Notes: generated by a model from the sequence alone, not told the origin. DNA of 64,000 nucleotides from JALORV01 sp963791235 (GCA_963791235.1 CAWBRW010000029.1:1116001-1180000), one strand, 5' to 3'; shown: positions 51,333-61,102, counted from the stretch's first letter. Numbers and translations: made by a program.

Positions 51333-52118
51333 TTGAAAACGCGATTGATAACGTCATGCGTCGCACTCGGCGGTGCGTTCCTGACCTGCACCGCATTCGC
51401 AGCGCCTGTCATCACGAGGGTCAATTTCTTTACGGACGTAATGGGGCCAAGCGCGACCTTCCCGGTTGTGGCGGGAAGCTATCTGCATCTGGATACGACG
51501 GCTACTTCGCCTTTTCTGCCGTCCGAGGTCACCGCGACGGCGACGTATTCGCTCGATCCGGGCATCGTGCGCTCGCTGAATTTCTACACCGGCCCGATCT
51601 TCGCGGAGAAGAACTTCGACCGTTTCCTCACTAACCTGAGCCTGACGAGTGCGTGGAACCTGCGGGTCACCGATCCTTCCGGATCGACGGACGGCGTCTT
51701 CGATGCCATTGCGGATCCTGAATTTCTGCCACTGGTGCTGAACCTGCATGTCGTCCAGGATGGCACGACTCCGCTTGTCGCGTGGGATCTTCCTGATCTG
51801 AGCGCGTTTGATGCCGACCGTATCCGAGTGCGGGTGACCGATGCGTCTACCGACATACAAATCTTTCAGAGTGAGAACTTGCCGGTCTCTACGACGAGCT
51901 ACATGATTCCGGACGGAATAGTGGGCATTGGCGGGTCATATGAGTTTCGCGTGATGCTTGATGACCTGACCGGGGCCTTCGGGGAACCGGACAGAACTCT
52001 GGAGAATCGTTCCAATACCTTCACTGGCGCGGTTTCGATCGTTCCGGAACCCGGAACCCTCGCGCTGCTCGGCTTGGGAATCGCGGGCCTGGCAGCACTG
52101 CGTCGCCGAACGCGGTAA
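51333..52118 (+). CDS. PEP-CTERM sorting domain protein (TTG start)
   Basis: A 261-residue exported protein. The signal peptide reads LITSCVALGGAFLTCTAFA. The C-terminal PEP-CTERM signal is VPEPGTLALLGLGIAGL followed by RRRTR. The mature part is beta-rich with no known enzyme motif. No ATG fits: the frame is open from 51207, but AAGGAGG at 51321-51327 sits 5 bp before TTG 51333, exactly where the signal peptide begins. A TTG start is therefore assigned. It needs an exosortase, which is not in the window. Confidence 0.82.
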   Translation: MKTRLITSCVALGGAFLTCTAFAAPVITRVNFFTDVMGPSATFPVVAGSYLHLDTTATSPFLPSEVTATATYSLDPGIVRSLNFYTGPIFAEKNFDRFLTNLSLTSAWNLRVTDPSGSTDGVFDAIADPEFLPLVLNLHVVQDGTTPLVAWDLPDLSAFDADRIRVRVTDASTDIQIFQSENLPVSTTSYMIPDGIVGIGGSYEFRVMLDDLTGAFGEPDRTLENRSNTFTGAVSIVPEPGTLALLGLGIAGLAALRRRTR

Positions 52119-52261
52119 AGACTCAAGCCCTGGCGTCTGGAGCACGGGCGCTGTCCGACATCGGACGGCGTCCGCTCTCCAAAGCCTTCTGACCGACTGT
52201 CTCCCGCATTCCCGGCCCGACTTGTTTGTCTCCTGCGCACACTGCCGAGACCAGTGCTTGC

Positions 52262-54163
52262 CTAACGCTCCATCGATCTGACCTTCGGCCGCGGCACGTC
52301 GGGCTTGGGCGGGCGCGCTTCGGCCGACTCGTTTCTCGGTGGCGCTGTCCCTTGGTCCGGGACGGTGGGCGGCGCGGCGCGGGATGAATCCTCCACAGGC
52401 GGTCCGCGGTGAACCTGCGCCGGTGGCGCGGCGCGCGGAGGTTCGCTTGGCAGCGGTCCGCGCTGAGCCTGTGGGGGCGGGGCCGCGCGCGGTGAGGCCG
52501 GAACCGCTGATGCCGCCGGCACCTTCGCGCTCGCTGATGGGGCCATCGGCGCCGGCTGGCGAATCGTCGGCGGCGCCGCAGGCGGCGTACGCGCCGGCTC
52601 GGCCGGGAAGGGCTTCTGCAGTTGCTGGTACGGCGGCACGATTTCCGCGGGCAAATTGGGTTTCGGGCGCGGCGCTTCGCGCTCCGGCAGCTGGCCAGGT
52701 GCCGGCGACAGCGGGCGCGGTTCGACACGCCGAATCGGCGCAGGCTGCGACAGTGGACGTTCAGCGCCCGGCAGCGGTTGTTGTGGCGTCACGTTGTACT
52801 TCGGTGCAGTTTGCGCAACATTCGGCGCCGGACGCATGGGAGGCGGCAGCGGACGTGCTCCCGGCACGCTGGCAGGAGGGCTGTCCGCCACGGCCACCGT
52901 GCGCTTCGGCCGCGGCGGCGGAGCCATGGGCTTCAGGTCCGCGACCGGCTCGGTCCGTGCCGGGAGGCGAACCTTCGCAACGGGTTCGTGAAAGCGCAAG
53001 CCCGGCACCACAGTCGCTCCCGGACGCTGGTTCACGTCGCGCGCTACGCCGCGCGGTGGCTGCTGGATGACGGCCTGGTTGATCACCGTCACGTAAGTAT
53101 TGCTGGTCCGATAGTGCGGCCGGTACCGGTGCCACGGTGCCAGCGGATACCAGCCCACCACCGGGCCACCAAAGCCGATTGACACGGACGTGCTGCCGCC
53201 GACGAATCCCACCAGCGCGGGCGCCCATACCGGCCGCGCGATGTAGCCGCCGGGCCACCATGACCAGCGGCCTCCAAGCATGACCCAGCGGCCGTAATGG
53301 AACGGCGCATAGCCCCAGGGCGCGGCGTCGACCCAGGTCCAGCCCCACGGCGCGATCCAGCGCCAGCGACCGTCGCGATACGGCGCCCAGCCGACCGGCA
53401 CGGCCCGCGGCACCCACACTGTGCCGTAGTCGGCATCAGGCAGCCAGTCACCGTAAGCGTCAAGCTCTTCGTACCCCGTCATGTACGGCGACACGTAGCG
53501 CGCTGCCTGCGACTGCTGATAGCGCAGGTCGCGCGCAAGCGCCCAGTCGTCCAGCGCGGTCGTCATCGCGGAGGTGAAGCTCATGCTCGACTGCGTCATC
53601 ACCAGCGCCTGGCCGGGGCCCACCGTGACGTTGCTGGCCCCGTAGAGCACGATGACCTGGCCGTCAAATGTCGTGATGTTCAGCGGCGAACCTTCGATCG
53701 CATCGACGCGATAGCGGCCGGGCGCTGCCAGGTTCAGCTGTACGCCGGCGACGAGGACGGTCACGACCTCGCCCTGCTGCGCCGGCGCCAGGCGGATGTT
53801 GGCGACACCGCGTTCCAGATTGAATGCCTTCACGCCGAAGTCGAGCTGGCTGAAACCCCCGGCGCTGCCGGCGCCGAGCCGCAAGGCGTGCGGGCCGACC
53901 CGCACCTCGGTGCGGCCGTTGCTGGTCGCCAGGCCGGTGCCCACGGTGACGACGTCGTTCAACTGGGCGGCGTCCCACTGACCGCCCCCGTCCTCCTCGG
54001 CGCGCCAGATGCTGACCTCACCGTCGATCGCTGCGACCCGGCCGGCGATCATCGGCGGGCCGTCGGGCTGGGATGCAGTGGCGGCACCGGCGCTCACCGG
54101 CATCGCGGTGGCGGCACAGCCGCCGATCAGAAGGCCGACAAACAGGCCGATCCAGTGACGCAT
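52262..54163 (-). CDS. FecR-domain/DUF6600 lipoprotein with Pro-rich tail
   Basis: A 633-residue envelope protein. Its lipobox is LLIGGCAAT. A FecR-like beta domain covers about 40-190 (GRVAAIDGEVSIW, LNDVVTVGTG, TFDGQVIVLYG). A Trp/Tyr-rich DUF6600 segment covers about 225-330 (DADYGTVWVPRAV, YGRWVMLGGRWSWWPGGY). A long Pro/Ala/Arg-rich disordered tail covers about 380-630. The FecR half here is probably structural, since no sigma factor or receptor gene is adjacent. ATG 54163 is 6 bp from AGGAG; the TTG one codon earlier is too close. Confidence 0.85.
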   Translation of the reverse strand: MRHWIGLFVGLLIGGCAATAMPVSAGAATASQPDGPPMIAGRVAAIDGEVSIWRAEEDGGGQWDAAQLNDVVTVGTGLATSNGRTEVRVGPHALRLGAGSAGGFSQLDFGVKAFNLERGVANIRLAPAQQGEVVTVLVAGVQLNLAAPGRYRVDAIEGSPLNITTFDGQVIVLYGASNVTVGPGQALVMTQSSMSFTSAMTTALDDWALARDLRYQQSQAARYVSPYMTGYEELDAYGDWLPDADYGTVWVPRAVPVGWAPYRDGRWRWIAPWGWTWVDAAPWGYAPFHYGRWVMLGGRWSWWPGGYIARPVWAPALVGFVGGSTSVSIGFGGPVVGWYPLAPWHRYRPHYRTSNTYVTVINQAVIQQPPRGVARDVNQRPGATVVPGLRFHEPVAKVRLPARTEPVADLKPMAPPPRPKRTVAVADSPPASVPGARPLPPPMRPAPNVAQTAPKYNVTPQQPLPGAERPLSQPAPIRRVEPRPLSPAPGQLPEREAPRPKPNLPAEIVPPYQQLQKPFPAEPARTPPAAPPTIRQPAPMAPSASAKVPAASAVPASPRAAPPPQAQRGPLPSEPPRAAPPAQVHRGPPVEDSSRAAPPTVPDQGTAPPRNESAEARPPKPDVPRPKVRSMER

Positions 54164-54360
54164 CAAATTCTCCTGCGAGTGCTCGAAACGGAATCGAGCT
54201 TCTGCACATCCAACGGTCGGGGCGCCGATCTGTTGACGTCGAAGCGGCCGCTGGTCGGTGTGACAATTCGTTACTTCTGTGTCAAGTCGCTTGCCCCGTC
54301 GCCGCTAGCGGGGATAATCCGCAGCCTTCCAACGCCGTCCGCCGGCATCACGGGCTCCAC

Positions 54361-56652
54361 ATGCGTTTCCGCTTCCCCATAGTGATCATCGACGAGGACT
54401 TTCGTTCCGAGAACGCGAGTGGCCTCGGCATCCGTGCGCTGGCCAAGGCGATCGAGGCCGAGGGCGTCGAGGTGCTGGGTGTCACCAGTTTCGGTGACGT
54501 TGCGAGCTTTGCGCAGCAGCAGAGCCGTGCATCCGCCTTCATCCTGTCGGTGGACGACGAGGAGCTTGCGGAAGGCAACGGCGACCAGGAAACCGTCGCC
54601 AAGCTCCTGGCCTTCGTGCGCGAGATCCGCCGTCGCAACGCGGACATCCCGATCTTCCTGTACGGCGAAACGCGCACGACACAGCATCTGCCGAACGAGG
54701 TGTTGCGCGAGCTGCACGGTTTCATTCACATGTTCGAGGACACGCCGGAGTTCGTGGCGCGCTACATCGTGCGTGAGTCGCGCGCCTACCTCGACACGCT
54801 GGCGCCGCCGTTTTTCCGCGCACTGGTCCACTACGCGCAGGATGGTTCGTACTCGTGGCACTGCCCGGGCCATTCCGGCGGCGTGGCATTCCTGAAGAGC
54901 CCCGTCGGGCAGATGTTCCACCAGTTCTTCGGCGAGAACATGCTGCGGGCAGATGTGTGCAACTCGGTGGACGAACTCGGCCAGTTGCTCGATCACACCG
55001 GTCCGGTGGCGGCGAGCGAACGCAACGCGGCGCGCATCTTCGGCGCCGACCACCTGTTCTTCGTAACCAATGGCACGTCGACGTCGAACAAGATCGTCTG
55101 GCACTACGTCGTGGCGCCGGGCGACGTAGTCATCGTCGACCGCAACTGCCACAAGTCGATCCTGCATGCCATCACGATGACAGGCGCGATCCCGGTGTTC
55201 CTGACGCCGACGCGTAACCACTACGGGATCATCGGCCCGATCCCGCTGGAGGAGTTCCGCTGGGAATCGATCGCCAGAAAGATTGAGCGCCATCCGCTGA
55301 TCAAGAGCGCGAGCGCCGGCCGCCGTGCCGGGGACGCCATGGTTCGCGACAAACCGCGCGTGCTGACCCTGACGCAGAGCACCTACGACGGCATCCTCTA
55401 CAACGTCGAGACCATCAAGTCACTGCTCGACGGCAAGATCGACACGCTGCATTTCGACGAAGCCTGGCTGCCACACGCCGCGTTCCATGACTTCTATCGC
55501 GATATGCACGCCATCGGTGGCCGCGCGACACGACCCCGGAACCGCGCGTCAATGATGTTCTCGACGCAGTCGACCCACAAGATGCTGGCGGGGCTGTCGC
55601 AGGCCTCGCAGATCCTGATCGAGGATGCGCAGACCGAGAAGCTCGATCGCTTCATGTTCAACGAAGCGTTCCTGATGCACACATCGACGTCACCGCAGTA
55701 CGCGATCATCGCCTCGTGCGATGTCGCGGCCGCGATGATGGAGCCGCCCGGCGGCACCGCGCTGGTCGAGGAGTCGATCTCGGAGGCGCTCGAATTCCGC
55801 CGAGCGATGCGCAAGGTCGATGCCGAGTTCGGGCCGGATGAGACGGGCGGCTGGTGGTTCAAGGTCTGGGGGCCCGATCACCTCGCGGCCGAAGGCATCG
55901 GCACGCGCGAGGACTGGATGCTGAAGCCCGGGGACGCGTGGCACGGTTTCGAGCAGATCGCGCCCGGGTTCAACATGCTGGACCCGATCAAGGCGACGGT
56001 CATCACGCCGGGACTGAACCTCGACGGCACCTTTGCCGATCCCGGCATTCCGGCGGCGATCGTCACCAAGTACCTGGCGGAACACGGCATCATCGTCGAG
56101 AAGACGGGCCTGTATTCGTTCTTCATCATGTTCACGATCGGCATCACCAAGGGCCGCTGGAACACGATGGTCACCGAGCTGCAGCAGTTCAAGGACGACT
56201 ACGACAACAACCAGCCGCTGTGGCGCGTGATGCCGGAGTTCATCCGCCAGTTCCCGCAGTACGAGAAGATGGGGCTGCGCGAACTGTGCGCGTCCGTGCA
56301 CGCGATTTATCGCGACAGTGACATCGCACGCCTGACCACCGAGATGTACCTGTCGGAAATGGAACCAGTGATGAAGCCGGCCGACGCCTACGCGCAGATG
56401 GCGCACAGCGCGGTCGATCGGGTGCCTATCGACGAACTCGAAGGCCGCGTCACATCGGTGCTGCTGACGCCGTATCCGCCTGGCATCCCGCTGTTGATCC
56501 CGGGCGAGCGGGTCAACCGAACAATCGTGCGTTACCTGCAGTTCGCGCGGGAACTGAACGCGCGCTATCCAGGCTTCGGAACGGACATTCACGGCCTCGT
56601 GAAGCAGGACGTCGATGGTCGCAACGAATACTTCCTCGATTGCGTGCGCTGA
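54361..56652 (+). CDS. Ornithine/lysine/arginine decarboxylase (fold-type I)
   Basis: A 763-residue PLP enzyme of the bacterial Orn/Lys/Arg decarboxylase family. It has an N-terminal response-regulator-like wing domain (1-130), a PLP domain with STHKMLAGLSQ (Lys about 406), DEAWLPHAAFH and HCPGHSGGVAF, and the C-terminal domain with PYPPGIPLLIPGE. The Arg/Lys/Orn choice cannot be made by eye. Relatives in Burkholderiales are annotated as arginine/lysine/ornithine decarboxylase. Roles are polyamine synthesis or acid resistance. ATG 54361 gives the conserved start (FRFPIVIIDEDF); the open frame upstream is noise. Confidence 0.92.
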   Translation: MRFRFPIVIIDEDFRSENASGLGIRALAKAIEAEGVEVLGVTSFGDVASFAQQQSRASAFILSVDDEELAEGNGDQETVAKLLAFVREIRRRNADIPIFLYGETRTTQHLPNEVLRELHGFIHMFEDTPEFVARYIVRESRAYLDTLAPPFFRALVHYAQDGSYSWHCPGHSGGVAFLKSPVGQMFHQFFGENMLRADVCNSVDELGQLLDHTGPVAASERNAARIFGADHLFFVTNGTSTSNKIVWHYVVAPGDVVIVDRNCHKSILHAITMTGAIPVFLTPTRNHYGIIGPIPLEEFRWESIARKIERHPLIKSASAGRRAGDAMVRDKPRVLTLTQSTYDGILYNVETIKSLLDGKIDTLHFDEAWLPHAAFHDFYRDMHAIGGRATRPRNRASMMFSTQSTHKMLAGLSQASQILIEDAQTEKLDRFMFNEAFLMHTSTSPQYAIIASCDVAAAMMEPPGGTALVEESISEALEFRRAMRKVDAEFGPDETGGWWFKVWGPDHLAAEGIGTREDWMLKPGDAWHGFEQIAPGFNMLDPIKATVITPGLNLDGTFADPGIPAAIVTKYLAEHGIIVEKTGLYSFFIMFTIGITKGRWNTMVTELQQFKDDYDNNQPLWRVMPEFIRQFPQYEKMGLRELCASVHAIYRDSDIARLTTEMYLSEMEPVMKPADAYAQMAHSAVDRVPIDELEGRVTSVLLTPYPPGIPLLIPGERVNRTIVRYLQFARELNARYPGFGTDIHGLVKQDVDGRNEYFLDCVR

Positions 56653-56697
56653 TGGCCGCGGTTTGCAGCAGTCCGAGAGACAGGGCACGGATCCGCC

Positions 56698-57120
56698 ATG
56701 ACTGAGACTTTTTCCGGCCTGGCTGCGCTGGCGATGATGGGCTTCATGATCGCGTTCGTGGTGCTGATGCTGTTCATGGCGCTGATCCAGCCGCTCTGGT
56801 GCGTCGTCGATTGCGCCATCGACAACAAGCGCGGGACGACCAGCAAGGTGGCCTGGATCATCGTGCTGATCGTGCTGTACGGCCTGGCGAACTGGTTCTA
56901 TGGAGCGTTCGCGGCGGCGGGTCCGGCGCTGCGTCGACTGACCCGGCTGGCGTGGGCCTTCGGCATCGTGCTGCTGCTGGCCTTCGCGGTGATGTACTAC
57001 GCGCACCCGGATTTCCGGCGCGGCATCGAACAGGAATGGCGTCACCGGCGCGAATTCATCGTTCTGGTCGACGCGGCCGCGCCGACGGTCGTCGCTGCCC
57101 GAGTTGCGCATGGCCGCTGA
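56698..57120 (+). CDS. Small integral membrane protein
   Basis: A 140-residue protein with three hydrophobic helices (about 10-38, 52-72, 84-101) and a charged C-terminal end. The CVVDCAIDNKRGTTSKVAWIIV segment resembles the PLD-nuclease N-terminal-type small membrane family. It begins 45 bp after the decarboxylase and overlaps the aldolase start by 11 bp, so it is in the same unit. Function unknown. Confidence 0.75.
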   Translation: MTETFSGLAALAMMGFMIAFVVLMLFMALIQPLWCVVDCAIDNKRGTTSKVAWIIVLIVLYGLANWFYGAFAAAGPALRRLTRLAWAFGIVLLLAFAVMYYAHPDFRRGIEQEWRHRREFIVLVDAAAPTVVAARVAHGR

Positions 57121-58144
57121 CTCGATCGATCTGCGCTCGGATACGGTTACACGGCCCACCGGCGCAATGCGCGCCGCGATGGCGGCGGCGGCGGTCGGCG
57201 ACGACCAGTACGGCGAGGACCCGACCACAAACACGCTGCAGCAGCGCATCGCGGAGCTGCTCGGCAAGGAGGCGGCGTTGTGGCTGCCGAGCGGCACGAT
57301 GGCCAACCAGGTGGCGTTGCGCGTGCTGACGCGTCCGGGCGACGATGTCATCGTCAGCCGCGAGTGCCATGCGGTGTGGCACGAGACTGGCGGGTCGGCC
57401 GCGAACGCTGGGGTGCAGTTCACCGAGAAAGGCCAACGCGGCATTTTCAACGTCGACGATTTCCTCGCGGCCTGCAAGCCGCGCGGCCATGCGATCTATC
57501 CGCCGACCACGTTGCTCGAGGTCGAGAACACGCACAACCGCTCGGGCGGCATCGTCTTTCCGCAGCGGGATGCCGTCGCGCTATGCGCCGGCGCGCGCGA
57601 GCGTTCGGTTGCGACCTTCCTCGACGGCGCGCGCCTGTGGAACGCGGCGGTGGCGAGCGGCCTGAGCGTCGCCGAACTCGCGGGTCCGTTCGATCTGGTT
57701 GCCGTTGCGCTGTCGAAGGGGCTGGGTGCGCCCGGAGGCTCGCTGCTGGCCGGATCGCGCGAGCTCATCGAGCGCGCGACACGCTATCGCCGCATGTTCG
57801 GCGGCGCAATGCGTCAGACCGGGATCTACGCAGCGGCCGGCCTGTACGCGCTCGATCATCATCGTGCCCGCCTGGCCGAGGATCACGCCAACGCGCAACG
57901 CATCGCCGCGCGGCTGTCCGATAACGAGCGGATCGACATCGACCTTGCGACGGTGCAGACGAACATCATCGTGTTCCGGTTGCGCGCGGGCGCACCCGAC
58001 GCCGCGACCGTCGTCGAGCGCGCCCGCGAACGCGGCGTGCTGCTGTTTCCGTTCGGAGCGCGCACGCTGCGCGCGGTGACCCACCTTGATGTGACTGCTG
58101 AGCAGTGCGATCGCGCGGCGCAGGCCCTGAGCGACCTCATCTGA
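57110..58144 (+). CDS. GntG-type PLP aldolase (low-specificity threonine aldolase family)
   Basis: A 344-residue fold-type I PLP enzyme: IDLRSDTVTRPTGAMRAAM, GDDQYGEDPTTN, LPSGTMANQVAL, EVENTHNRSGG, DGARLWNAAVASG, PLP Lys in VALSKGLGAPGGS. It cleaves threonine or other beta-hydroxy amino acids to glycine and an aldehyde. ATG 57110 fits the conserved start; the TTG two codons earlier is unlikely. It overlaps the membrane protein gene. Confidence 0.92.
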   Translation: MAADSIDLRSDTVTRPTGAMRAAMAAAAVGDDQYGEDPTTNTLQQRIAELLGKEAALWLPSGTMANQVALRVLTRPGDDVIVSRECHAVWHETGGSAANAGVQFTEKGQRGIFNVDDFLAACKPRGHAIYPPTTLLEVENTHNRSGGIVFPQRDAVALCAGARERSVATFLDGARLWNAAVASGLSVAELAGPFDLVAVALSKGLGAPGGSLLAGSRELIERATRYRRMFGGAMRQTGIYAAAGLYALDHHRARLAEDHANAQRIAARLSDNERIDIDLATVQTNIIVFRLRAGAPDAATVVERARERGVLLFPFGARTLRAVTHLDVTAEQCDRAAQALSDLI

Positions 58145-58176
58145 CCCCAATCCTGCGAGCACAGGGAGAAAGCGAA

Positions 58177-59118
58177 ATGACGAAGAAGATCATCACGGTT
58201 ATCGGCGCGACGGGTGCCCAGGGCGGCGGGCTGGCCCGCGCCATCCTCGCGGACAAGTCGGGGGAGTTCGCCGTACGTGCAGTAACGCGAAAGCCGGACT
58301 CGGACTCCTCCAAGGCGCTGGCGGCCGCGGGCGCCGAAGTCGTCGTGGCGGACCTCGACGATGCGGCCAGCGTGCAACGCGCGATGAACGGCGCGTTCGG
58401 CGCTTTCTGCGTGACCAACTTCTGGGAGCACTTCTCGCCTGAGAAGGAACTGGCCCAGGCGGCGACGCTCGCGGACGCTGCGGCCAAGGCCGGCGTGAAG
58501 CACGTCGTCTGGTCGACACTCGAAGACACGCGCGCCTTCTTCCCGCTGGGCAGCCGCATGCCGGTGCTCCTGGGCAAGTACAACGTGCCGCACTTCGACG
58601 CGAAGGGCGAGGCCAACAAGTTGTTCACTGCGCGCGTGCCGACGACGCTGGTCAATACGTCGTTCTACTGGGACAACCTGATCCATTTCGGCATGGGGCC
58701 GAAGAAGGGGCCCGACGGCGTGCTCGCGATCACGCTGCCGATGGCCGGCAAGCGGCTCTCCGGTATCGCCGCCGAGGACATCGGCAAGTGCGTCCATGGC
58801 GTCTTCAAGGGTGGTGTGGCCAACGTCGGCAAGACCTTCGGCCTCGCCGGCGAACACCTGACCGGCGCGCAGATGGCCGCCGCACTGACCAAGGCACTGG
58901 GCCAGTCCGTGCGCTACAACATGGTCACGCCCGAGCAGTTCCGCGGCTTCGGATTCCCCGGCGCCGAGGACATGGGCAACATGTTCCAGTTCTATGCCGA
59001 GTTCGAGGACTACTTCACCGGCGCGCGTCCGCTCGACGTGGCCCGAAGGCTGAACCCCGAACTGCAGGACTTTGCGACCTTCCTGGCGCGCAACGCGAGC
59101 CGGATCCCCTTGGGTTAG
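58177..59118 (+). CDS. NmrA/HSCARG-like NAD(P)-binding protein
   Basis: A 313-residue atypical SDR. The Rossmann motif is VIGATGAQGGGLARAIL. The typical NmrA middle section follows (FCVTNFWEHFSPEKELAQAA, GVKHVVWSTLEDT) with no SDR Tyr-Lys pair. Such proteins act as NADPH sensors or regulators. AGGGAG lies about 8 bp before ATG 58177. It follows the aldolase by 32 bp. Confidence 0.88.
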   Translation: MTKKIITVIGATGAQGGGLARAILADKSGEFAVRAVTRKPDSDSSKALAAAGAEVVVADLDDAASVQRAMNGAFGAFCVTNFWEHFSPEKELAQAATLADAAAKAGVKHVVWSTLEDTRAFFPLGSRMPVLLGKYNVPHFDAKGEANKLFTARVPTTLVNTSFYWDNLIHFGMGPKKGPDGVLAITLPMAGKRLSGIAAEDIGKCVHGVFKGGVANVGKTFGLAGEHLTGAQMAAALTKALGQSVRYNMVTPEQFRGFGFPGAEDMGNMFQFYAEFEDYFTGARPLDVARRLNPELQDFATFLARNASRIPLG

Positions 59119-59270
59119 GCAACGTCCGGCGGCCTCAGGCGGGTTTCCCTCTCGGGCGGCGAGGTTCCGTCGGTGGGCATCGGGACCACGCCCGGCCTGT
59201 CGGCGCAGTTTCCCATCGGGGCCACATCGTCTGAGGGTTTGACGCTCTTAGTTTCGCCAATGTCGAACGG

Positions 59271-59765
59271 ATGAGCTGGGTCGAAATCACCTGGATCGTG
59301 ATGTCCGCGGCGTGTCTGACGCTCGGTGTCATCCATCTATTCGTCTGGTCCAAGCAAAGATCGCAATACGCTCATCTCCTGTTCTTCGCGCTCGCAATCT
59401 CGGCGACAGCTTTCGGCGCTTTCGAGTTGGCGATGATGCGGGCGCAGTCTCCTGCTGTTTACGCCGCCACGTTGCGCTGGGCTCATGTGCCGCTCGCGAT
59501 GGTCGTGCTGTCGATGATCTGGTTCGTGCACTTCTACTTCGACGCCGGAAGACTGTGGCTTGCCTATGCAGCCTCGAGTTTTCGGCTGCTTGGGCTCGCG
59601 CCTGAACTTCGTGACCGGCGCGAACGTCAACTTTCGCGAAGTCACCGCGCTGGACCAAATGCTTCTGTGGGGTGGCGCGGTCGTTTCCGGCCCGATCGGC
59701 GTCGCCAATCCGTGGGCGATCGTGCCCCAGATCGGCAATGTGCTCCTCGTCGTGTTCGTCCTTGA
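59271..59765 (+). CDS. PAS histidine kinase, fragment 1 of 3: membrane sensor
   Basis: N-terminal part of a kinase of about 610 residues ending at 61102. It has three clear membrane helices (WIVMSAACLTLGVIHLFVW, LLFFALAISATAFGAFELA, PLAMVVLSMIWFVHFYF) and a fourth that continues into the next fragment. The frame is valid to about 59590 (SSFRLLGL); the rest is noise. Removing one base near 59597 joins it to LNFVTGANVNFREVT in the next frame. Confidence 0.75.
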   Translation: MSWVEITWIVMSAACLTLGVIHLFVWSKQRSQYAHLLFFALAISATAFGAFELAMMRAQSPAVYAATLRWAHVPLAMVVLSMIWFVHFYFDAGRLWLAYAASSFRLLGLAPELRDRRERQLSRSHRAGPNASVGWRGRFRPDRRRQSVGDRAPDRQCAPRRVRP

Positions 59766-60132
59766 TGCCGCCGTGACGCTCTGGCGTCGTGGCGGTCCCG
59801 GTGCGCGACGCCGCGCAGCCGTCGTCGGCGGCAGTCTCGTCGTCTGCATCACCGCGGTCGCGGGTTTCGCAGCCTTGATGACTCTAGGGATGGTTCATGC
59901 CCCCACGATCGTCATGCCGGGTGTCTTCATCGTCGTCCTGGCGATGGCGCTACGAGCTCGGCTGGGACATGATCGCGGCAGGGCAACTTGCGACGCAGCT
60001 CCGCGCCAGCGAGCAGCGCTTCCGTGCGGTCGTCGAGGCAGCTCCCAGCGCGATTCTTCTGGTCGACGACAAAGGCACGATCGCGCTCGCGAATGCGCAG
60101 GCGGAAAACGTATTCGGCTACCCGCGGGCTGA
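59560..60132 (+). CDS. PAS histidine kinase, fragment 2 of 3: end of membrane sensor
   Basis: Valid from about 59597 to about 59947. It begins with a periplasmic-looking loop (LNFVTGANVNFREVTALDQ) and adds further helices (VLLVVFVLDAAVTLW, VVGGSLVVCITAVAGFAALM, VIVMPGVFIVVLAMA). The whole sensor part thus has about seven helices and resembles 7TM-type sensor modules. The nominal start and the last 60 residues are out of frame. One extra base near 59950 separates it from the next fragment (YELGWDMIAAGQLATQLRAS). Confidence 0.68.
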   Translation: MPMQPRVFGCLGSRLNFVTGANVNFREVTALDQMLLWGGAVVSGPIGVANPWAIVPQIGNVLLVVFVLDAAVTLWRRGGPGARRRAAVVGGSLVVCITAVAGFAALMTLGMVHAPTIVMPGVFIVVLAMALRARLGHDRGRATCDAAPRQRAALPCGRRGSSQRDSSGRRQRHDRARECAGGKRIRLPAG

Positions 60133-61102
60133 ACTCGTTGCGCAGCCGGTCGAAATGCTGATTCCGGAACGCTTTCGTGTCCCGCACGTTCGCCTGCGGA
60201 ACGCCTACTCGCGCGACCCTCAGACGCGAGCGATGGGGACGGGACGCGAGCTGTTCGCGTGCCGCAAGGACGGCAGCGAGATTCCGGTGGAAGCCGCGCT
60301 CAGCCCGATGCCGACTCAAGAGGGAGACTTCGTACTGGTGTCGGTCGTCGACATCACTGAACGCAGGGACCTCGAGCGCGCAACCGCCCGCCAGCGCGAC
60401 GAGCTCGCCCACCTGTCGCGGGTGGCGATGCTGGGCGAGCTGTCCGGATCGCTCGCCCACGAACTCAACCAGCCGCTGACGGCCATTCTGAGCAATGCGC
60501 AGGCAGCACAGCGGTTTCTTGCGCAGAGCCCGCCGCGCCTCGACAGGCTCGCGGAGATTCTTTCCGACATCGTGAAGAGCGATCACCGTGCGGGAGCGGT
60601 GATTCAGCGAATTCGATCCCTGCTGAGGAAGGAGTCGGCGCAGCGCAATCCGCTCGACATCAACGACGTGGTCGAGGAAACGCTGCGTCTGATGCGCAGT
60701 GACTTGCTGAACCGGCGCGTCGTGGTCCGCGCCGATCTCGGCGAAGGGCTGCCAGCCGTGAGCGGCGATCGGAATCAACTGCAGCAGGTGTTGCTTAACT
60801 TCATGATGAACGGATGCGACGCCATGGACGGCCGGGATATGGATGGCCGGCTTTTGGTGCGAACGCGAACGACGGCGGACGGCAACGTGGAGTTCTCGGT
60901 CGCCGACCGCGGCACAGGAATACCATCGGCGGACCTCGAGCGGATATTCGAGCCGTTCGTGACCACCAAATCGCACGGCATGGGACTGGGCCTGACCATC
61001 TGCCGATCGATCGTCGAGGCTCATGGCGGCCGGCTCTGGGCGACCAACAATTCCGACGGAGGCGCATCGCTGCACTGCGAACTTCCTAGGGCGCGGTCCT
61101 GA
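59897..61102 (+). CDS. PAS histidine kinase, fragment 3 of 3: PAS and kinase domains
   Basis: Valid from about 59950. A PAS domain (SEQRFRAVVEAAPSAILLVD, NVFGYPRAEL, DITERRDLE) is followed by a phosphoacceptor helix with His in SLAHELNQPLTAILSNAQ and an ATPase domain (N box NFMMNGCDAM, G boxes VADRGTGIP and GMGLGLTICRSI). This is the FixL/DctB-like HPK4 class. No haem-PAS signature is evident. The stop overlaps the start of the response regulator (TGATG), so they form a pair. Signal unknown. Confidence 0.87.
   Translation: MPPRSSCRVSSSSSWRWRYELGWDMIAAGQLATQLRASEQRFRAVVEAAPSAILLVDDKGTIALANAQAENVFGYPRAELVAQPVEMLIPERFRVPHVRLRNAYSRDPQTRAMGTGRELFACRKDGSEIPVEAALSPMPTQEGDFVLVSVVDITERRDLERATARQRDELAHLSRVAMLGELSGSLAHELNQPLTAILSNAQAAQRFLAQSPPRLDRLAEILSDIVKSDHRAGAVIQRIRSLLRKESAQRNPLDINDVVEETLRLMRSDLLNRRVVVRADLGEGLPAVSGDRNQLQQVLLNFMMNGCDAMDGRDMDGRLLVRTRTTADGNVEFSVADRGTGIPSADLERIFEPFVTTKSHGMGLGLTICRSIVEAHGGRLWATNNSDGGASLHCELPRARS

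Noticed and set aside
52170..52200. Palindrome GTCCGACATCGGAC between convergent genes as a terminator
   Set aside because: Six-base stem with a two-base loop and no T tract; too weak to call.
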